This document shows, piece after piece, positions 8,640 to 16,976 of a stretch of DNA of 64,000 nt. The notes beneath the pieces were generated by a model that saw only the letters and a list, made by a program, of their open reading frames with translations, was not told the origin of the DNA and searched no databases. A program made the translations under genes and the position numbers. Origin of the DNA: Anaerotardibacter muris (GTDB lineage Bacteria; Actinomycetota; Coriobacteriia; Coriobacteriales; Eggerthellaceae); contig NZ_CALPCD010000001.1 in assembly GCF_943192915.1 (NCBI RefSeq), positions 411,861 to 475,860 of the forward strand. Direction: 5' to 3'. How positions within the stretch are numbered: the first letter of the stretch is position 1; every line of letters starts with the position of its first letter.

Positions 8640-8751
8640 TGCGATTCGCGCCACGCCTGGCTGGGATTCGTGCCACGCCTGACTGGGATTCGCGGCGAGC
8701 AAGATGGTTGCGATTCGCGCCGCGCGTAGTTGCGATCCCCAGCGAACGCGG
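8640..8751. repeat. Imperfect tandem repeat, about 22 bases x 5
   Basis: Five units at 8640, 8662, 8684, 8708 and 8730 share the core t(t/g)(c/g)gattcgcgcc. The first two are 22 bases and match at about 18 positions; the others are more decayed. It lies between the PurF-like stop and its terminator. No function is visible. Confidence 0.55.
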
Positions 8752-8762
8752 CGAGCGCTTCC

Positions 8763-10187
8763 CTACTCCTTGCCGTTCCAGCAGTAGGTGCACACCTTTG
8801 AGGGGTCGATGCCGATCGCTTCGATCATGCCCTCGAGCGACTGGTAGCGCAGCGTGTCGAAGCCCATATCTTCGCAGATGGTCTTCAGCATGCACTTACC
8901 ACGCTCAGTAGATGCATCGGCGTATTCTTCAAGATGCTGATGGCCTTCATCGCCTTCGAGTTGCTGGATAACACGGCGAGAGATAAGGTCCATCTCCGAC
9001 TTGCTGCTGGAGAAGTTCAGGTACTTGCAGTTGAACATGATGGGCGGGCAGGCCGAACGCATATGCACGGCTTTCGCGCCCGAATTGTAGAGGAATTCGA
9101 CCGTTTCGCGCATCTGGGTGCCGCGCACGATGGAGTCGTCAACGAAGAGCAGTTCCTTATCCTTGATCAGCTCGGGGACCGAGATCTGCTTGAGCTTCGC
9201 CACTTTGTTGCGAATGTCCTGGTTAGCGGGCATGAACGAACGCTGCCACGTGGGCGTGTACTTGATGAAGGGGCGGCCGAACTTGATCTTGCTCTCCGTG
9301 GAATAGCCGATAGCGTGCGGCGTACCTGAATCAGGGATGCCTGCCACGTAATCCAGTTCAGGCAAGCCAACCTGCTCGGCTTCATCGCGCGCCATGATCT
9401 CGCCGTTGCGATAGCGCATGACCTCGACGTTCACGCCTTCATAGGTAGACGTGGGGTATCCATAGTAGGTCCAGAGGAACGAACAGATCTTCATCTCATC
9501 GCCAGCGGGGGCTAGGGTTTTATAGCCGTCGGCCGTTATGTTCACGATCTCGCCAGGACCCAGTTCATAGACCGTTTCGTATTCGATCTTCTGATAGGCG
9601 AAGGATTCGAACGAAGCGCAGTAACCTTCGTGATTCTTGCCAATGAGGATGGGCAGGCGGCCCAGCTTGTCGCGACCTGCGATGATGTTGCCCTGGTCGG
9701 TCATGACCAGCAGCGTCATGGAACCTTCGATCTTGTCTTGGACGTTACGGATGCCCGAGACGAAATCGTCTTTTTGGTTGATGAGCGCGGCCACCAGTTC
9801 GGTGGAATTCACCTTGCCCGAGCTCATGGCCATGAACTGATTACCGTGATCAGCGAAGTATTCGTCGATGAGCTGGTCGGCGTTGTTGATGGCGCCGATG
9901 GTGGTAAGGGCGAACACGCCTAGATGAGAACGCACGAGCAGCGGTTGCGGGTCGCTGTCAGAGATGCAGCCGATGCCGCTGGTGCCGTGGAAGTTGTCGA
10001 TGTCCTTTTCGAATTTCGTACGGAACGGAGTGTTCTCGATGCTGTGGATCTGGCGCTGGAAGCCATCTTCTTTGCTGAAGATGATCATGCCTGCTCGTTT
10101 AGTTCCAAGATGAGAGTGGTAATCTACGCCGAAAAATACATCAAGAGTGACGTCTCTATGAGACACTGCACCGAAAAAACCGCCCAC
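8763..10187 (-). CDS. Amidophosphoribosyltransferase-like protein lacking the N-terminal catalytic cysteine
   Basis: A 474-residue protein with a GTG start at 10187, GGAGG six bases upstream. It begins MGGFFGAVSH, where PurF enzymes have a cysteine directly after the processed Met (CGVFGI-type); position 2 is Gly here. The remaining glutaminase-fold signatures are present (GVDYHSHLGTKRAGM, the region around 65-100). The phosphoribosyltransferase domain is intact, with LLFVDDSIVRGTQ (347-359) binding PRPP and GIPDSGTPHAIG (283-294). A CTYCW motif is at the C-terminus. It could use free ammonia or a separate amidotransferase, or act on another phosphoribosyl reaction. Proteins of this GGFFG type are known to me as a PurF subgroup, but I cannot assign its reaction. 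Confidence 0.8.
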   Translation of the reverse strand: MGGFFGAVSHRDVTLDVFFGVDYHSHLGTKRAGMIIFSKEDGFQRQIHSIENTPFRTKFEKDIDNFHGTSGIGCISDSDPQPLLVRSHLGVFALTTIGAINNADQLIDEYFADHGNQFMAMSSGKVNSTELVAALINQKDDFVSGIRNVQDKIEGSMTLLVMTDQGNIIAGRDKLGRLPILIGKNHEGYCASFESFAYQKIEYETVYELGPGEIVNITADGYKTLAPAGDEMKICSFLWTYYGYPTSTYEGVNVEVMRYRNGEIMARDEAEQVGLPELDYVAGIPDSGTPHAIGYSTESKIKFGRPFIKYTPTWQRSFMPANQDIRNKVAKLKQISVPELIKDKELLFVDDSIVRGTQMRETVEFLYNSGAKAVHMRSACPPIMFNCKYLNFSSSKSEMDLISRRVIQQLEGDEGHQHLEEYADASTERGKCMLKTICEDMGFDTLRYQSLEGMIEAIGIDPSKVCTYCWNGKE

Positions 10188-10290
10188 GTTGGACCTCCGC
10201 AAAACGAGAGTTGTATTTACTTTTAAAAGTATACGCTGCTTGGCTGGCACCACGGTTAACTAATTGTTAAAAGCGGGCCGAGGGCCGTCC

Positions 10291-10612
10291 GCTGCGCCTA
10301 GCGGGTGGGCTGTCTAACTTACCCGTTCCGCTGTTCGCCTTCAGCTCATGCGCTGCACTGCCTCATGCATTATCACGCGAATGCGGGACTTACGCCTTTC
10401 AGCCCCCTAACACTGAAGGCTCTACTATCAGGGAGGTTCATATTCTCCCGCTACCCTGCTTGCCCTCCGGGCTCGTGCGGTCGCTCGATGTCCTATTTAT
10501 ATAAATTTGTGCATCGAGAGAATCTGATACCTCCCTGACACCAGAGCCCTCTCGCTGTTGGTTTTATCTAGCGTTCAGAGAAAGTTATACGCCCCTATCC
10601 GCTAGGCACAGC
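10291..10612. repeat. Dispersed element family A, copy A3 (interrupted by B1)
   Basis: The left arm gctgcgcctagcgggtggg (10291-10309) pairs with the right arm ctatccgctaggcacagc (to 10612). The shared core acttacccgttccgctgttcgc and gcgctgcactgcctcatgcat follows the left arm. The second half of the element (ctagcgttcagag, 10568-10580) is separated from the first by element B1. A3, B1 and D1 account for most of the 583-base gap 10188-10770; no gene is seen there. Confidence 0.7.
10415..10551. repeat. Dispersed element family B, copy B1, nested in A3
   Basis: The arms gaaggctctactatcaggga (10415-) and ctgacaccagagccctc (to 10551) are near-complementary. The core (attctcccgctaccctgctt, gccctccgggctcgtgcggt, then ctcgatg/catcgag) is shared with 48529-48663. 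The segment gccc-tccgggct-gtgcg also resembles the family A core, so A and B may be related. Confidence 0.7.
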
Positions 10613-10632
10613 TGCTGGTTTGGAGGTAGGTG

Positions 10633-10697
10633 CACGAAACGGGACACTCAAGGGACAGTTTCGGACCTGTCCCGAAGATGTGTCACGTTTCTCGGGA
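10633..10697. repeat. D-type gggacag hairpin repeat (D1), upstream of ychF
   Basis: GGGACAG (10652-10658) pairs with CTGTCCC (10667-10673), enclosed by gaaacgggacac and gtgtcacgtttc, which pair with one mismatch. An extended relative lies just after ychF at 11855-11946, so the gene is bracketed by direct copies. Confidence 0.65.
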
Positions 10698-10770
10698 AAA
10701 GACGCGGCGTGGTATCATTACTGCACGTAAATCCTCGGCGCGTTCGCGCCTCACATTTAAGGAGCAACTC

Positions 10771-11844
10771 GTGGCGCTTTCTATTGGCATCGTTGGACTT
10801 CCGAATGTGGGCAAATCTACTTTGTTCACGGCGCTTACCAATAAGGGTGGGCTGGCAGCTAACTATCCGTTCGCTACTATCGAGCCGAACGTGGGCATCG
10901 TGCCAGTGCCCGATGCGCGCATGGATCGCCTGGCCGAGATCGACAACCCCGACCGCATCGTTCCAGCCACCGTCGAATTCGTTGACATCGCAGGCCTGGT
11001 CGAGGGCGCTTCCCAAGGTGAAGGCCTGGGCAACCAGTTCTTGCACAACATTCGCGAAACTGATGCGATCTGTGAAGTGGTGCGTTTCTTCAGCGACCCT
11101 GACGTGACGCATGTTTCAGGCAAGGTCGATCCCACGAGCGATGTTGAGACCATCAAGACCGAGCTGGTGCTTGCCGACCTGGCTACCATCGAAAAGGCTA
11201 AGCCCCGCCTGGAGAAAGAAGCGAAGCGCGGCAAGGATGCACAGAAGAAGCTTGATGCGGTGCTGAAGGTGGAAGAGGGCTTGAACGAAGGCAAGCGCGC
11301 GCTGCAGCTTGACTTGAGCGACGAGGAGCGCGACCTGATCTATGACCTACATCTGCTAACCATGAAGCCGATGCTCTACATCGCCAACGTTGACGAAGAT
11401 GCGCTCAATGCAGACTTAGCAGAGATCGACGGCGTTACGCCCGTGCCCATCAGCGCGAAGATCGAAGCTGAAGTTGCTGAACTGGCCGAGGTCGACCCCG
11501 AAGAAGCCGCTAGCTACTTGAACGACCTGGGGCTTGAAGAGTCTGGCCTGGCGCGCTTGGTACGTGAAGCATACAAGCTGTTAGGGCTGCAAAGCTTCTT
11601 CACCAGCGGCCCCATGGAAGTGCGCGCATGGACCATTCCCATTGGTGCGAAGGCTCCGCAGGCTGCGGGCACGATCCATACCGATTTCGAGCGCGGCTTC
11701 ATCAAGGCTGAAACTGCCAGCTTCGAGGATTATTCCCAGTACAACGGTGAAAAAGGTTGCCGCGACGCAGGCCGCCTGCGCCAAGAAGGCAAAGACTACG
11801 TGGTCCAAGACGGCGACGTAATGCACTTCAAGTTCAACGTCTAA
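10771..11844 (+). CDS. ychF: YchF/OLA1-family ATPase
   Basis: The start is the GTG at 10771 with AAGGAG upstream, giving 357 residues, close to the usual 363 for the family; the frame is open further upstream through repeat D1 but without support. The Walker A motif GLPNVGKST is near residue 8, VEFVDIAGLV is the switch region, and the base-specificity motif reads NVDE in place of NKxD, as in YchF proteins that prefer ATP. A C-terminal TGS domain ends GDVMHFKFNV. YchF binds ribosomes and affects translation and stress responses. It is monocistronic here, flanked by repeats D1 and D2. Confidence 0.95.
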   Translation: MALSIGIVGLPNVGKSTLFTALTNKGGLAANYPFATIEPNVGIVPVPDARMDRLAEIDNPDRIVPATVEFVDIAGLVEGASQGEGLGNQFLHNIRETDAICEVVRFFSDPDVTHVSGKVDPTSDVETIKTELVLADLATIEKAKPRLEKEAKRGKDAQKKLDAVLKVEEGLNEGKRALQLDLSDEERDLIYDLHLLTMKPMLYIANVDEDALNADLAEIDGVTPVPISAKIEAEVAELAEVDPEEAASYLNDLGLEESGLARLVREAYKLLGLQSFFTSGPMEVRAWTIPIGAKAPQAAGTIHTDFERGFIKAETASFEDYSQYNGEKGCRDAGRLRQEGKDYVVQDGDVMHFKFNV

Positions 11845-11854
11845 TAAGCTCGTA

Positions 11855-11946
11855 CACGAAACGGGACACTCGCGGGACGGGTATGAAACCTGTCACGCGA
11901 ATGCGGGACTGTTTCGGACCTGTCCAGAAGATGTGTCACGTTTCCT
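11855..11946. repeat. D-type gggacag repeat (D2), downstream of ychF
   Basis: It starts cacgaaacgggacactc and ends gatgtgtcacgtttcctgag, like D1, but holds an extra internal stretch. Within that stretch tcacgcgaatgcgggact (11892-11909) is identical over 18 bases to 10374-10391 inside element A3. It lies between the convergent ends of ychF and the NSS transporter gene, where a terminator is expected. Confidence 0.6.
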
Positions 11947-11963
11947 GAGATAGATCGAGTTCC

Positions 11964-13370
11964 CTACCCACCAATCCACGTGGTGACTAAGGGCATCCAG
12001 CCAGAAACGAGGATGACGATGATCAGGACGGGGACGCCGATCTTCATCCAGTAGTAAAGGGCGCGCGGGAACTTCAGGCCCTTGCCCATGTTCGCTTCCT
12101 TCAGGAAATTCTCCCAACCCCAGCCGCGCTTACTCACGCAGAACAGCACGAAGATGAGCGAGCCGATGACCAGGATGTTATTCGATACCAGGAAGTCCTC
12201 GATGGCTTGGATGTTGCCGATGCCGGGCAGCTCGAAGCCCGACCACACGTTGAAGCCGAGCGCGCACGGCACGGACAGCAGCGGGATGAGCACGATGTTG
12301 ATGGCAACCGCCTTCTTACGGCTGAAATTCCACTGGTCCATCCAAAACGACAGGATGCCTTCGAATACTGCGATGACCGTGGAGATGGCTGCGAAGCCCA
12401 TGAAGATGAAGAAGAGCGTAGCCCAAAGCTGCCCCATCCACATCTGCTCGAACACGGCCGGCAGCGTAATGAACACCAGGCCAGGGCCCGAATCGGGCGA
12501 GACACCGAACGCGAAGCACGCTGGGAAGATGATCATGCCCGTAGCGAGCGCCACGAACGTATCGAGGCCAGCAATGCGCACCGCTTCGCCCGTTAGCGCG
12601 TAATCTTTATTGATGTAGCTGCCGAAGATCTCCATGGAGCCGATGCCGATGGACAGCGTGAAGAATGCCTGACCAAGGGCCGCGAACACCGCATCGCCGA
12701 AGGTTCCCCAACTGCTGAATATCTTGCTGAAATCGGGCAGCAGATAGAACGCGATGCCGTCGACCGCACCTTCGAGGGTGCATGCGCGGATGGCCAGCAC
12801 CAAGATGAGCGCGAGCAGGCAGACCATCATCACCTTCGTGATGCGCTCCACGCCTTTCTGCAGGCCAAGCGAGCACACCAAGAGCGCGATGGCGCAAGCG
12901 ACTACCATCCAGGCGATCAGCTCGGAGGGGTTCGAAAGGAGCGACTCGAACAGCCCCGAGAGCGCACCCGCGGCGGCTGTTTCGCCTTCAGAGCCGATGC
13001 TGGCCAGGTTCGTGGTGGCCATCTTTGGAATGTAAGCCAACATCCAGCCCGCGACCGTGGTATAGAACATCATCAGCAAGTAGAGGCCCGTGATGCCAAG
13101 CCACTTGAACACGTGCCAATGCGAGCGTGGCGGCTCAAGTTCGTCGAAGGCACGCGCGATAGATCGCTTGCTGGCACGACCGATGGAGAATTCCATGACC
13201 AAGATGGGTAGACCCAGGATAGCCAGGAAGATGAGGTAGAGGATGATGAACGCAGCGCCGCCGTATTCGCCAACGATGTATGGGAAACGCCACACGTTGC
13301 CCAGACCCACCGCGCAACCAGCGCTGATAAGGATGAAACCAAGGCGGGATTTGAATTGTTCGCGAGCCAT
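11964..13370 (-). CDS. Sodium-dependent transporter, NSS (SNF) family
   Basis: A 468-residue integral membrane protein. The ATG at 13370 has AAGGAG upstream. The family signature of TM1, SAGCAVGLGNVWRFPYIVGEYGG, begins near residue 14, and about 11-12 hydrophobic segments follow. NSS proteins co-transport amino acids or amines with Na+ across the cytoplasmic membrane. A second, clearly related family member is at 36698-38080. The substrate cannot be read from sequence. It is a single-gene unit convergent with ychF. Confidence 0.9.
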   Translation of the reverse strand: MAREQFKSRLGFILISAGCAVGLGNVWRFPYIVGEYGGAAFIILYLIFLAILGLPILVMEFSIGRASKRSIARAFDELEPPRSHWHVFKWLGITGLYLLMMFYTTVAGWMLAYIPKMATTNLASIGSEGETAAAGALSGLFESLLSNPSELIAWMVVACAIALLVCSLGLQKGVERITKVMMVCLLALILVLAIRACTLEGAVDGIAFYLLPDFSKIFSSWGTFGDAVFAALGQAFFTLSIGIGSMEIFGSYINKDYALTGEAVRIAGLDTFVALATGMIIFPACFAFGVSPDSGPGLVFITLPAVFEQMWMGQLWATLFFIFMGFAAISTVIAVFEGILSFWMDQWNFSRKKAVAINIVLIPLLSVPCALGFNVWSGFELPGIGNIQAIEDFLVSNNILVIGSLIFVLFCVSKRGWGWENFLKEANMGKGLKFPRALYYWMKIGVPVLIIVILVSGWMPLVTTWIGG

Positions 13371-13442
13371 CGTGCTCCTTTTGTTGAGGTCGAGGTGCTG
13401 GGGGTGCGTTGGGCGAACCAGCGACCTACGCACTCGTGACCC

Positions 13443-13459
13443 ACGCACTCGTAATGCGT
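13443..13459. repeat. Copy of the tRNA-Thr anticodon arm
   Basis: acgcactcgtaatgcgt at 13443-13459 is identical to the anticodon arm of the tRNA-Thr at 13644-13660. Just before it, gcgacctacgca (13421-13432) is the exact reverse complement of tRNA positions 13655-13666. The pieces are not a second tRNA; they look like debris from recombination at the tRNA locus. Confidence 0.55.
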
Positions 13460-13617
13460 TATGCACTGCATTTTCCAGCGAGATATATCGTAAAGGAACG
13501 CACGCAGATTCTACGAACGATGCGGCACTCGGCGGCGCGCGGTTGTATTTTTGGGCGTTTCTCGATATACTTCAAACCTGCTGTGCGGTCTGCGCTTTCG
13601 GCGCGGACGGTGAGCAT

Positions 13618-13693
13618 GCCAACGTGGCTCAGATGGTAGAGCAACGCACTCGTAATGCGTAGGTCGCGGGTTCGAGTCCCGCCGTTGGCTCCA
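13618..13693 (+). tRNA. tRNA-Thr (anticodon CGU)
   Basis: The acceptor stem GCCAACG (13618-13624) pairs with CGTTGGC (13683-13689), followed by discriminator T and an encoded CCA (13691-13693). The D arm is gctc/gagc. The anticodon stem-loop acgca-ctCGTaa-tgcgt reads ACG codons, and the T arm is gcgggTTCGAGTcccgc. A terminator follows at 13704. Confidence 0.95.
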
Positions 13694-13703
13694 TTAAAAG
13701 ACC

Positions 13704-13741
13704 AGGCCAGGGATTGTTCATTTCTCTGGCCTTCTTTTCTT
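13704..13741 (+). terminator. Terminator of tRNA-Thr
   Basis: AGGCCAG (13704-13710) pairs with CTGGCCT (13726-13732), followed by TCTTTTCTTT. It lies eleven bases after the tRNA CCA. Confidence 0.75.
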
Positions 13742-13907
13742 TGACACGCGGTTTTACGATAAAGACCACCAAGAGACCACAGTTAGTTCGCTCTCGAATG
13801 CCGTTAAGCGTTTCCTTAAGCACATCGTCGCGTCTATCTTGCTTACAAACGTGAAGATTTCGCGCGATGCAGGCGGCGGCTCGCAGCTTCAAGTAGCATA
13901 GAAACCC

Positions 13908-15656
13908 GTGAAGAACTTCGCTTACGACATACAACTTGGCTTTCTAGCGTTTCCGCTGGTAGCGCTGATCCTCGCGATCCCTTACGCGCTCTACCAGTAC
14001 CGCCGCTTCGGCGCAATATCGATCTGGAAGACCTTCGTGGTGTTCACATTCATCCTGTATTGCCTGTGCGCGGTTTCACTTATCGTGTTCCCGCTACCCA
14101 CCGACCGAAGCGCGGTAGTGGAGATCGCGCAAACGCCGCAGCTGCATCCCTTCAACGTGATCGAGCAGATTCGCGAACAGACCGACTTCAGCCTGAGCGA
14201 TCGCAACACATGGGGCCCATTCCTGAAATCACAGGTGGTCTACGAAGCGATCTTCAACGTGATGCTTACCATCCCGCTTGGCGCATACCTGTGCTATCTG
14301 TTCCGCTGCCGCTGGTGGATGGCGCTGCTCATCGGGTTCGCTACCACGCTCATGTTCGAAACTTCGCAGCTCACGGGCTTATTCGGCGTGTATGACCACC
14401 CTTATCGTCTGTTCGATGTGGACGACCTTATCCTGAATACAACGGGCACCATGATCGGCTTTTGGCTGATGATCCCCATTTCATGGGCGCTGCCGAGCAT
14501 GACCGAGGTGAACGAGCGATCAGTCGAAAAGGGTGTGAGCCGCGCGACCGTAACGCGCCGCGCGCTGGCGCTGCTGGTCGACCTTGCTGTGCTTGCAGTT
14601 TGCTTCGCTGTGGCGTGGATCTTGCTGAGCCCGACCGATGCCCAGATTGCGAAGTCACTGGCGATCGATCCGTCTCGTGCAGGCGCGAAGACGCTCGCCT
14701 TCCGCTTCATCGGCGGCTTGGTTGCCGACCCCATGACAGCCGTTTTGATCGGGCTTGTTATTGCCGCGGTGCTGTTCGCGGTGATACCCATGTTCTCGAG
14801 AGGGCGCACTATCGGCAAGGCGCTGGTGGGTCTGCGCATCGTGAAAGCCGATGGGCAGGATGCGCCGTTGGCTAGCTATTGGGTGCGCTTCGGCGCGACT
14901 GCGCTGGTGTGCCTGCTGCCCCTTGTTGTGGTGGTGCTCGCTCCTGAAGAGATCGAAGGCGTGAGCAGCAATACGCTGTTCCAGATGGTCGGGTTGATCG
15001 CGGTAGTTTGGGCTGGTACGGTGATCGGTCGCGCCATCGGTTCTGCGAGCGGCCGCCCCTACGTGTCTTTGAGCGAGGTTGTTTCGGACACGCGCACGGT
15101 GCCCGCGAAGCAGGTTGCTGCGGGCGGGGCTGATTCACGACTGAACCGCGAGGCGACCACGAATGCGCAGCCGCAGCAAACTACGGCGCAGGCACCACAG
15201 GCCGCCCGCCAAAGCGCTCATGCTAACGCTCGAACGCAACAAGCTCCAAAGCAGGCACCCATGCCTCAGGCCGATCATGCACAAGCTGAACGAACCGCAA
15301 ACGACGACTACGGCAAGCAGGCCGCGCTCGACAGCCTCATGGGCGTGAATTACGACGAGCAGCATCCCTCTCCAAGCGAGCATCCTGCTGATGCTCCCAC
15401 CAGCGTTATTGCTTCTGCCGGGACCGCGGACACCCCACACTCTTCTATCGATAGCAGTCGAGCAGCAACTCAGATTATCGCCGACAGCGGCGCTGAGACC
15501 CGCGTCCTATCTGGCAACAATTCCCCTACTCAAATGATCGGCGATGCCACCCTAGGCGAAGAAACCGAGCTTATCACCAATCCCGAAGTTCACCGTCAAA
15601 TTCGTCGCGACCAACGTCCCGACGCCGGCAGCACCCAGGTTTTCAAGAAGCAATAA
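13908..15656 (+). CDS. VanZ-RDD fusion membrane protein with long disordered tail
   Basis: A 582-residue protein. The GTG at 13908 is the first usable codon after an in-frame stop at 13899; no clear ribosome site is seen. Residues 1-200 are a VanZ-like domain (several membrane spans, with FPLPTDR and LIGFATTLMFETSQL). Residues about 210-390 are an RDD domain (RRALALLVDLAVLAVCF, then RGRTIGKALVGLRIV). The last 180 residues are Gln/Ala/Thr-rich and probably disordered. VanZ proteins are linked to glycopeptide tolerance in some Gram-positives and RDD proteins to transport; neither assigns a function here. It is monocistronic and lies downstream of tRNA-Thr. Confidence 0.82.
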   Translation: MKNFAYDIQLGFLAFPLVALILAIPYALYQYRRFGAISIWKTFVVFTFILYCLCAVSLIVFPLPTDRSAVVEIAQTPQLHPFNVIEQIREQTDFSLSDRNTWGPFLKSQVVYEAIFNVMLTIPLGAYLCYLFRCRWWMALLIGFATTLMFETSQLTGLFGVYDHPYRLFDVDDLILNTTGTMIGFWLMIPISWALPSMTEVNERSVEKGVSRATVTRRALALLVDLAVLAVCFAVAWILLSPTDAQIAKSLAIDPSRAGAKTLAFRFIGGLVADPMTAVLIGLVIAAVLFAVIPMFSRGRTIGKALVGLRIVKADGQDAPLASYWVRFGATALVCLLPLVVVVLAPEEIEGVSSNTLFQMVGLIAVVWAGTVIGRAIGSASGRPYVSLSEVVSDTRTVPAKQVAAGGADSRLNREATTNAQPQQTTAQAPQAARQSAHANARTQQAPKQAPMPQADHAQAERTANDDYGKQAALDSLMGVNYDEQHPSPSEHPADAPTSVIASAGTADTPHSSIDSSRAATQIIADSGAETRVLSGNNSPTQMIGDATLGEETELITNPEVHRQIRRDQRPDAGSTQVFKKQ

Positions 15657-15745
15657 ACTCGGGGCGGTTCAGCCCTACAGCACCAGCAATACACCACATT
15701 CAGCACTGTTGTATCATGGAGAAAAGCATTCACAAAGGGGGCACC

Positions 15746-16183
15746 ATGGCAGTGAAAGTACCTTTGAAGGTTGGCGACAAGCAGTCGTTCACCAAGACGA
15801 TCAGCGAGTCCGACGTGTATCAATTCGCAGGGATCACTGGCGATTTCAGTCCGTTTCACATCAACGAGGAATACATGAAGGGCACGCAGTATGGCAACCG
15901 CATCGCGCATGGCGTACTAACCTTCGCACTTTCAAGCACCGCGTCGACGCTCATTCACCAGCCCTACGACGACGAATGTCCCGTCGCCTCCTACGGCTAC
16001 GACCACGTGCGTTTCACCGGCCCCGTCTATTTCGGCGACACCATCACTTGCAACTACGAGGTGGTCAGCGTTGACGAAGAAACCGGCAAGACCGTCGCCA
16101 AAGTCGAGATCATAAATCAAAACGGCGACACCGTCTGTGTCGCCGAACATATCCTGAAGTTTTTGGAATTTAGCGCTAGCTAA
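15746..16183 (+). CDS. MaoC-like (R)-specific enoyl-CoA hydratase
   Basis: A 145-residue hot-dog-fold protein. The ATG at 15746 is chosen because AAAGGGGG precedes it; ten more codons upstream lack a site. The hydratase-2 motif is complete: GDFSPFHINEEYMKGTQYG with the catalytic Asp and His, then RIAHGVLTFAL. The family hydrates trans-2-enoyl-CoA to (R)-3-hydroxyacyl-CoA. The short single-domain form suits roles in butyrate-type fermentation or acyl-CoA metabolism. Its 3' end overlaps the convergent aroD by eight bases. Confidence 0.88.
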   Translation: MAVKVPLKVGDKQSFTKTISESDVYQFAGITGDFSPFHINEEYMKGTQYGNRIAHGVLTFALSSTASTLIHQPYDDECPVASYGYDHVRFTGPVYFGDTITCNYEVVSVDEETGKTVAKVEIINQNGDTVCVAEHILKFLEFSAS

Positions 16184-16940
16184 GAATATCGTGCACCTTG
16201 TTCATGATGTCGCGTGCGACCGCAACATCAACCTGGCCAGGAGCCGAAGAATCCTCCAGCGCGCAGAACGTTAGGTCGCTGCCATAGTATTCGCCCATGA
16301 TGCGCGTGATGGAGCCATACTTGCCCATGGCCATGGTAAGCGTGGGGCCGTCCGTATGAAGACGGCGAACTTCCTCGGTCGCTTCCATCAGCTTGAACGC
16401 ATCGGTCACATCGTGCGCCATGACCGCACATTTGGGGATGTCCGCCCCCATGTCGAGCATGTGCGTCATAAGGTTGACCATCCACTCCTTGGACGGCGTG
16501 CCCTTGAAATTGTGATAGGAAACCAGCGCCAGAACGTCGTGCGCATGCGCGCAATCGACTAGCTCCATAACAGCCTCGTCGCCGATCCATGTCTCGATAT
16601 CCACCAGGTCCAAGCAGCCGCTCTCGATAAGAGCCTTATTTAGAGCAACATACTCCTCAACCGCAAGCGTGTCCTGTCCGCCCTGACTCTCGCTACGGAA
16701 CGTGAACAACAGTGGATGCTCGGTCAGTGCAGCAGCGATCTTCTTCCCCTGCTCCACCATCGCAGCAGGATCGCGGCGGCTCGCATTGAAGTCCCCACGC
16801 CACTCAAAGCACTCCACCCCAGCAGCTTTGCCTTTTTCAATAACGCTCAAGCACTCATCAACATCAGCGCCCATGACTGAAATGATAGTCTTCGGCGCAC
16901 CTTCACCAAGAACAGTACCTTTGATTTCTATTCCTGCCAT
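16176..16940 (-). CDS. aroD: Type I 3-dehydroquinate dehydratase
   Basis: A 254-residue protein of normal length for the family. The ATG follows AGGGG. The type I signatures are present: ECFEWRGDF near the N-terminus, the catalytic His in LVSYHNF, the Schiff-base Lys in IPKCAVMA, and the C-terminal TMAMGKYGSITRIMGEYYGS. It dehydrates 3-dehydroquinate in the shikimate pathway, or works catabolically on quinate. No other shikimate gene is adjacent. The gene ends convergent to and overlapping the MaoC gene. Confidence 0.93.
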   Translation of the reverse strand: MAGIEIKGTVLGEGAPKTIISVMGADVDECLSVIEKGKAAGVECFEWRGDFNASRRDPAAMVEQGKKIAAALTEHPLLFTFRSESQGGQDTLAVEEYVALNKALIESGCLDLVDIETWIGDEAVMELVDCAHAHDVLALVSYHNFKGTPSKEWMVNLMTHMLDMGADIPKCAVMAHDVTDAFKLMEATEEVRRLHTDGPTLTMAMGKYGSITRIMGEYYGSDLTFCALEDSSAPGQVDVAVARDIMNKVHDILS

Positions 16941-16976
16941 ATCTAACCCCTCTTAACAGCTAGCTTCCTTGGTCAA

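Noticed and set aside
10630..10770. N-terminal extension of YchF starting at 10630
   Set aside because: It would translate repeat D1; the GTG at 10771 has a good ribosome site and gives the normal family N-terminus.
13629..13934. Minus-strand frame containing EPTAGLEPATYALRVR
   Set aside because: This well-known false protein is the reverse translation of the tRNA-Thr gene; only the part beyond the tRNA was kept as a weak integrase hint.
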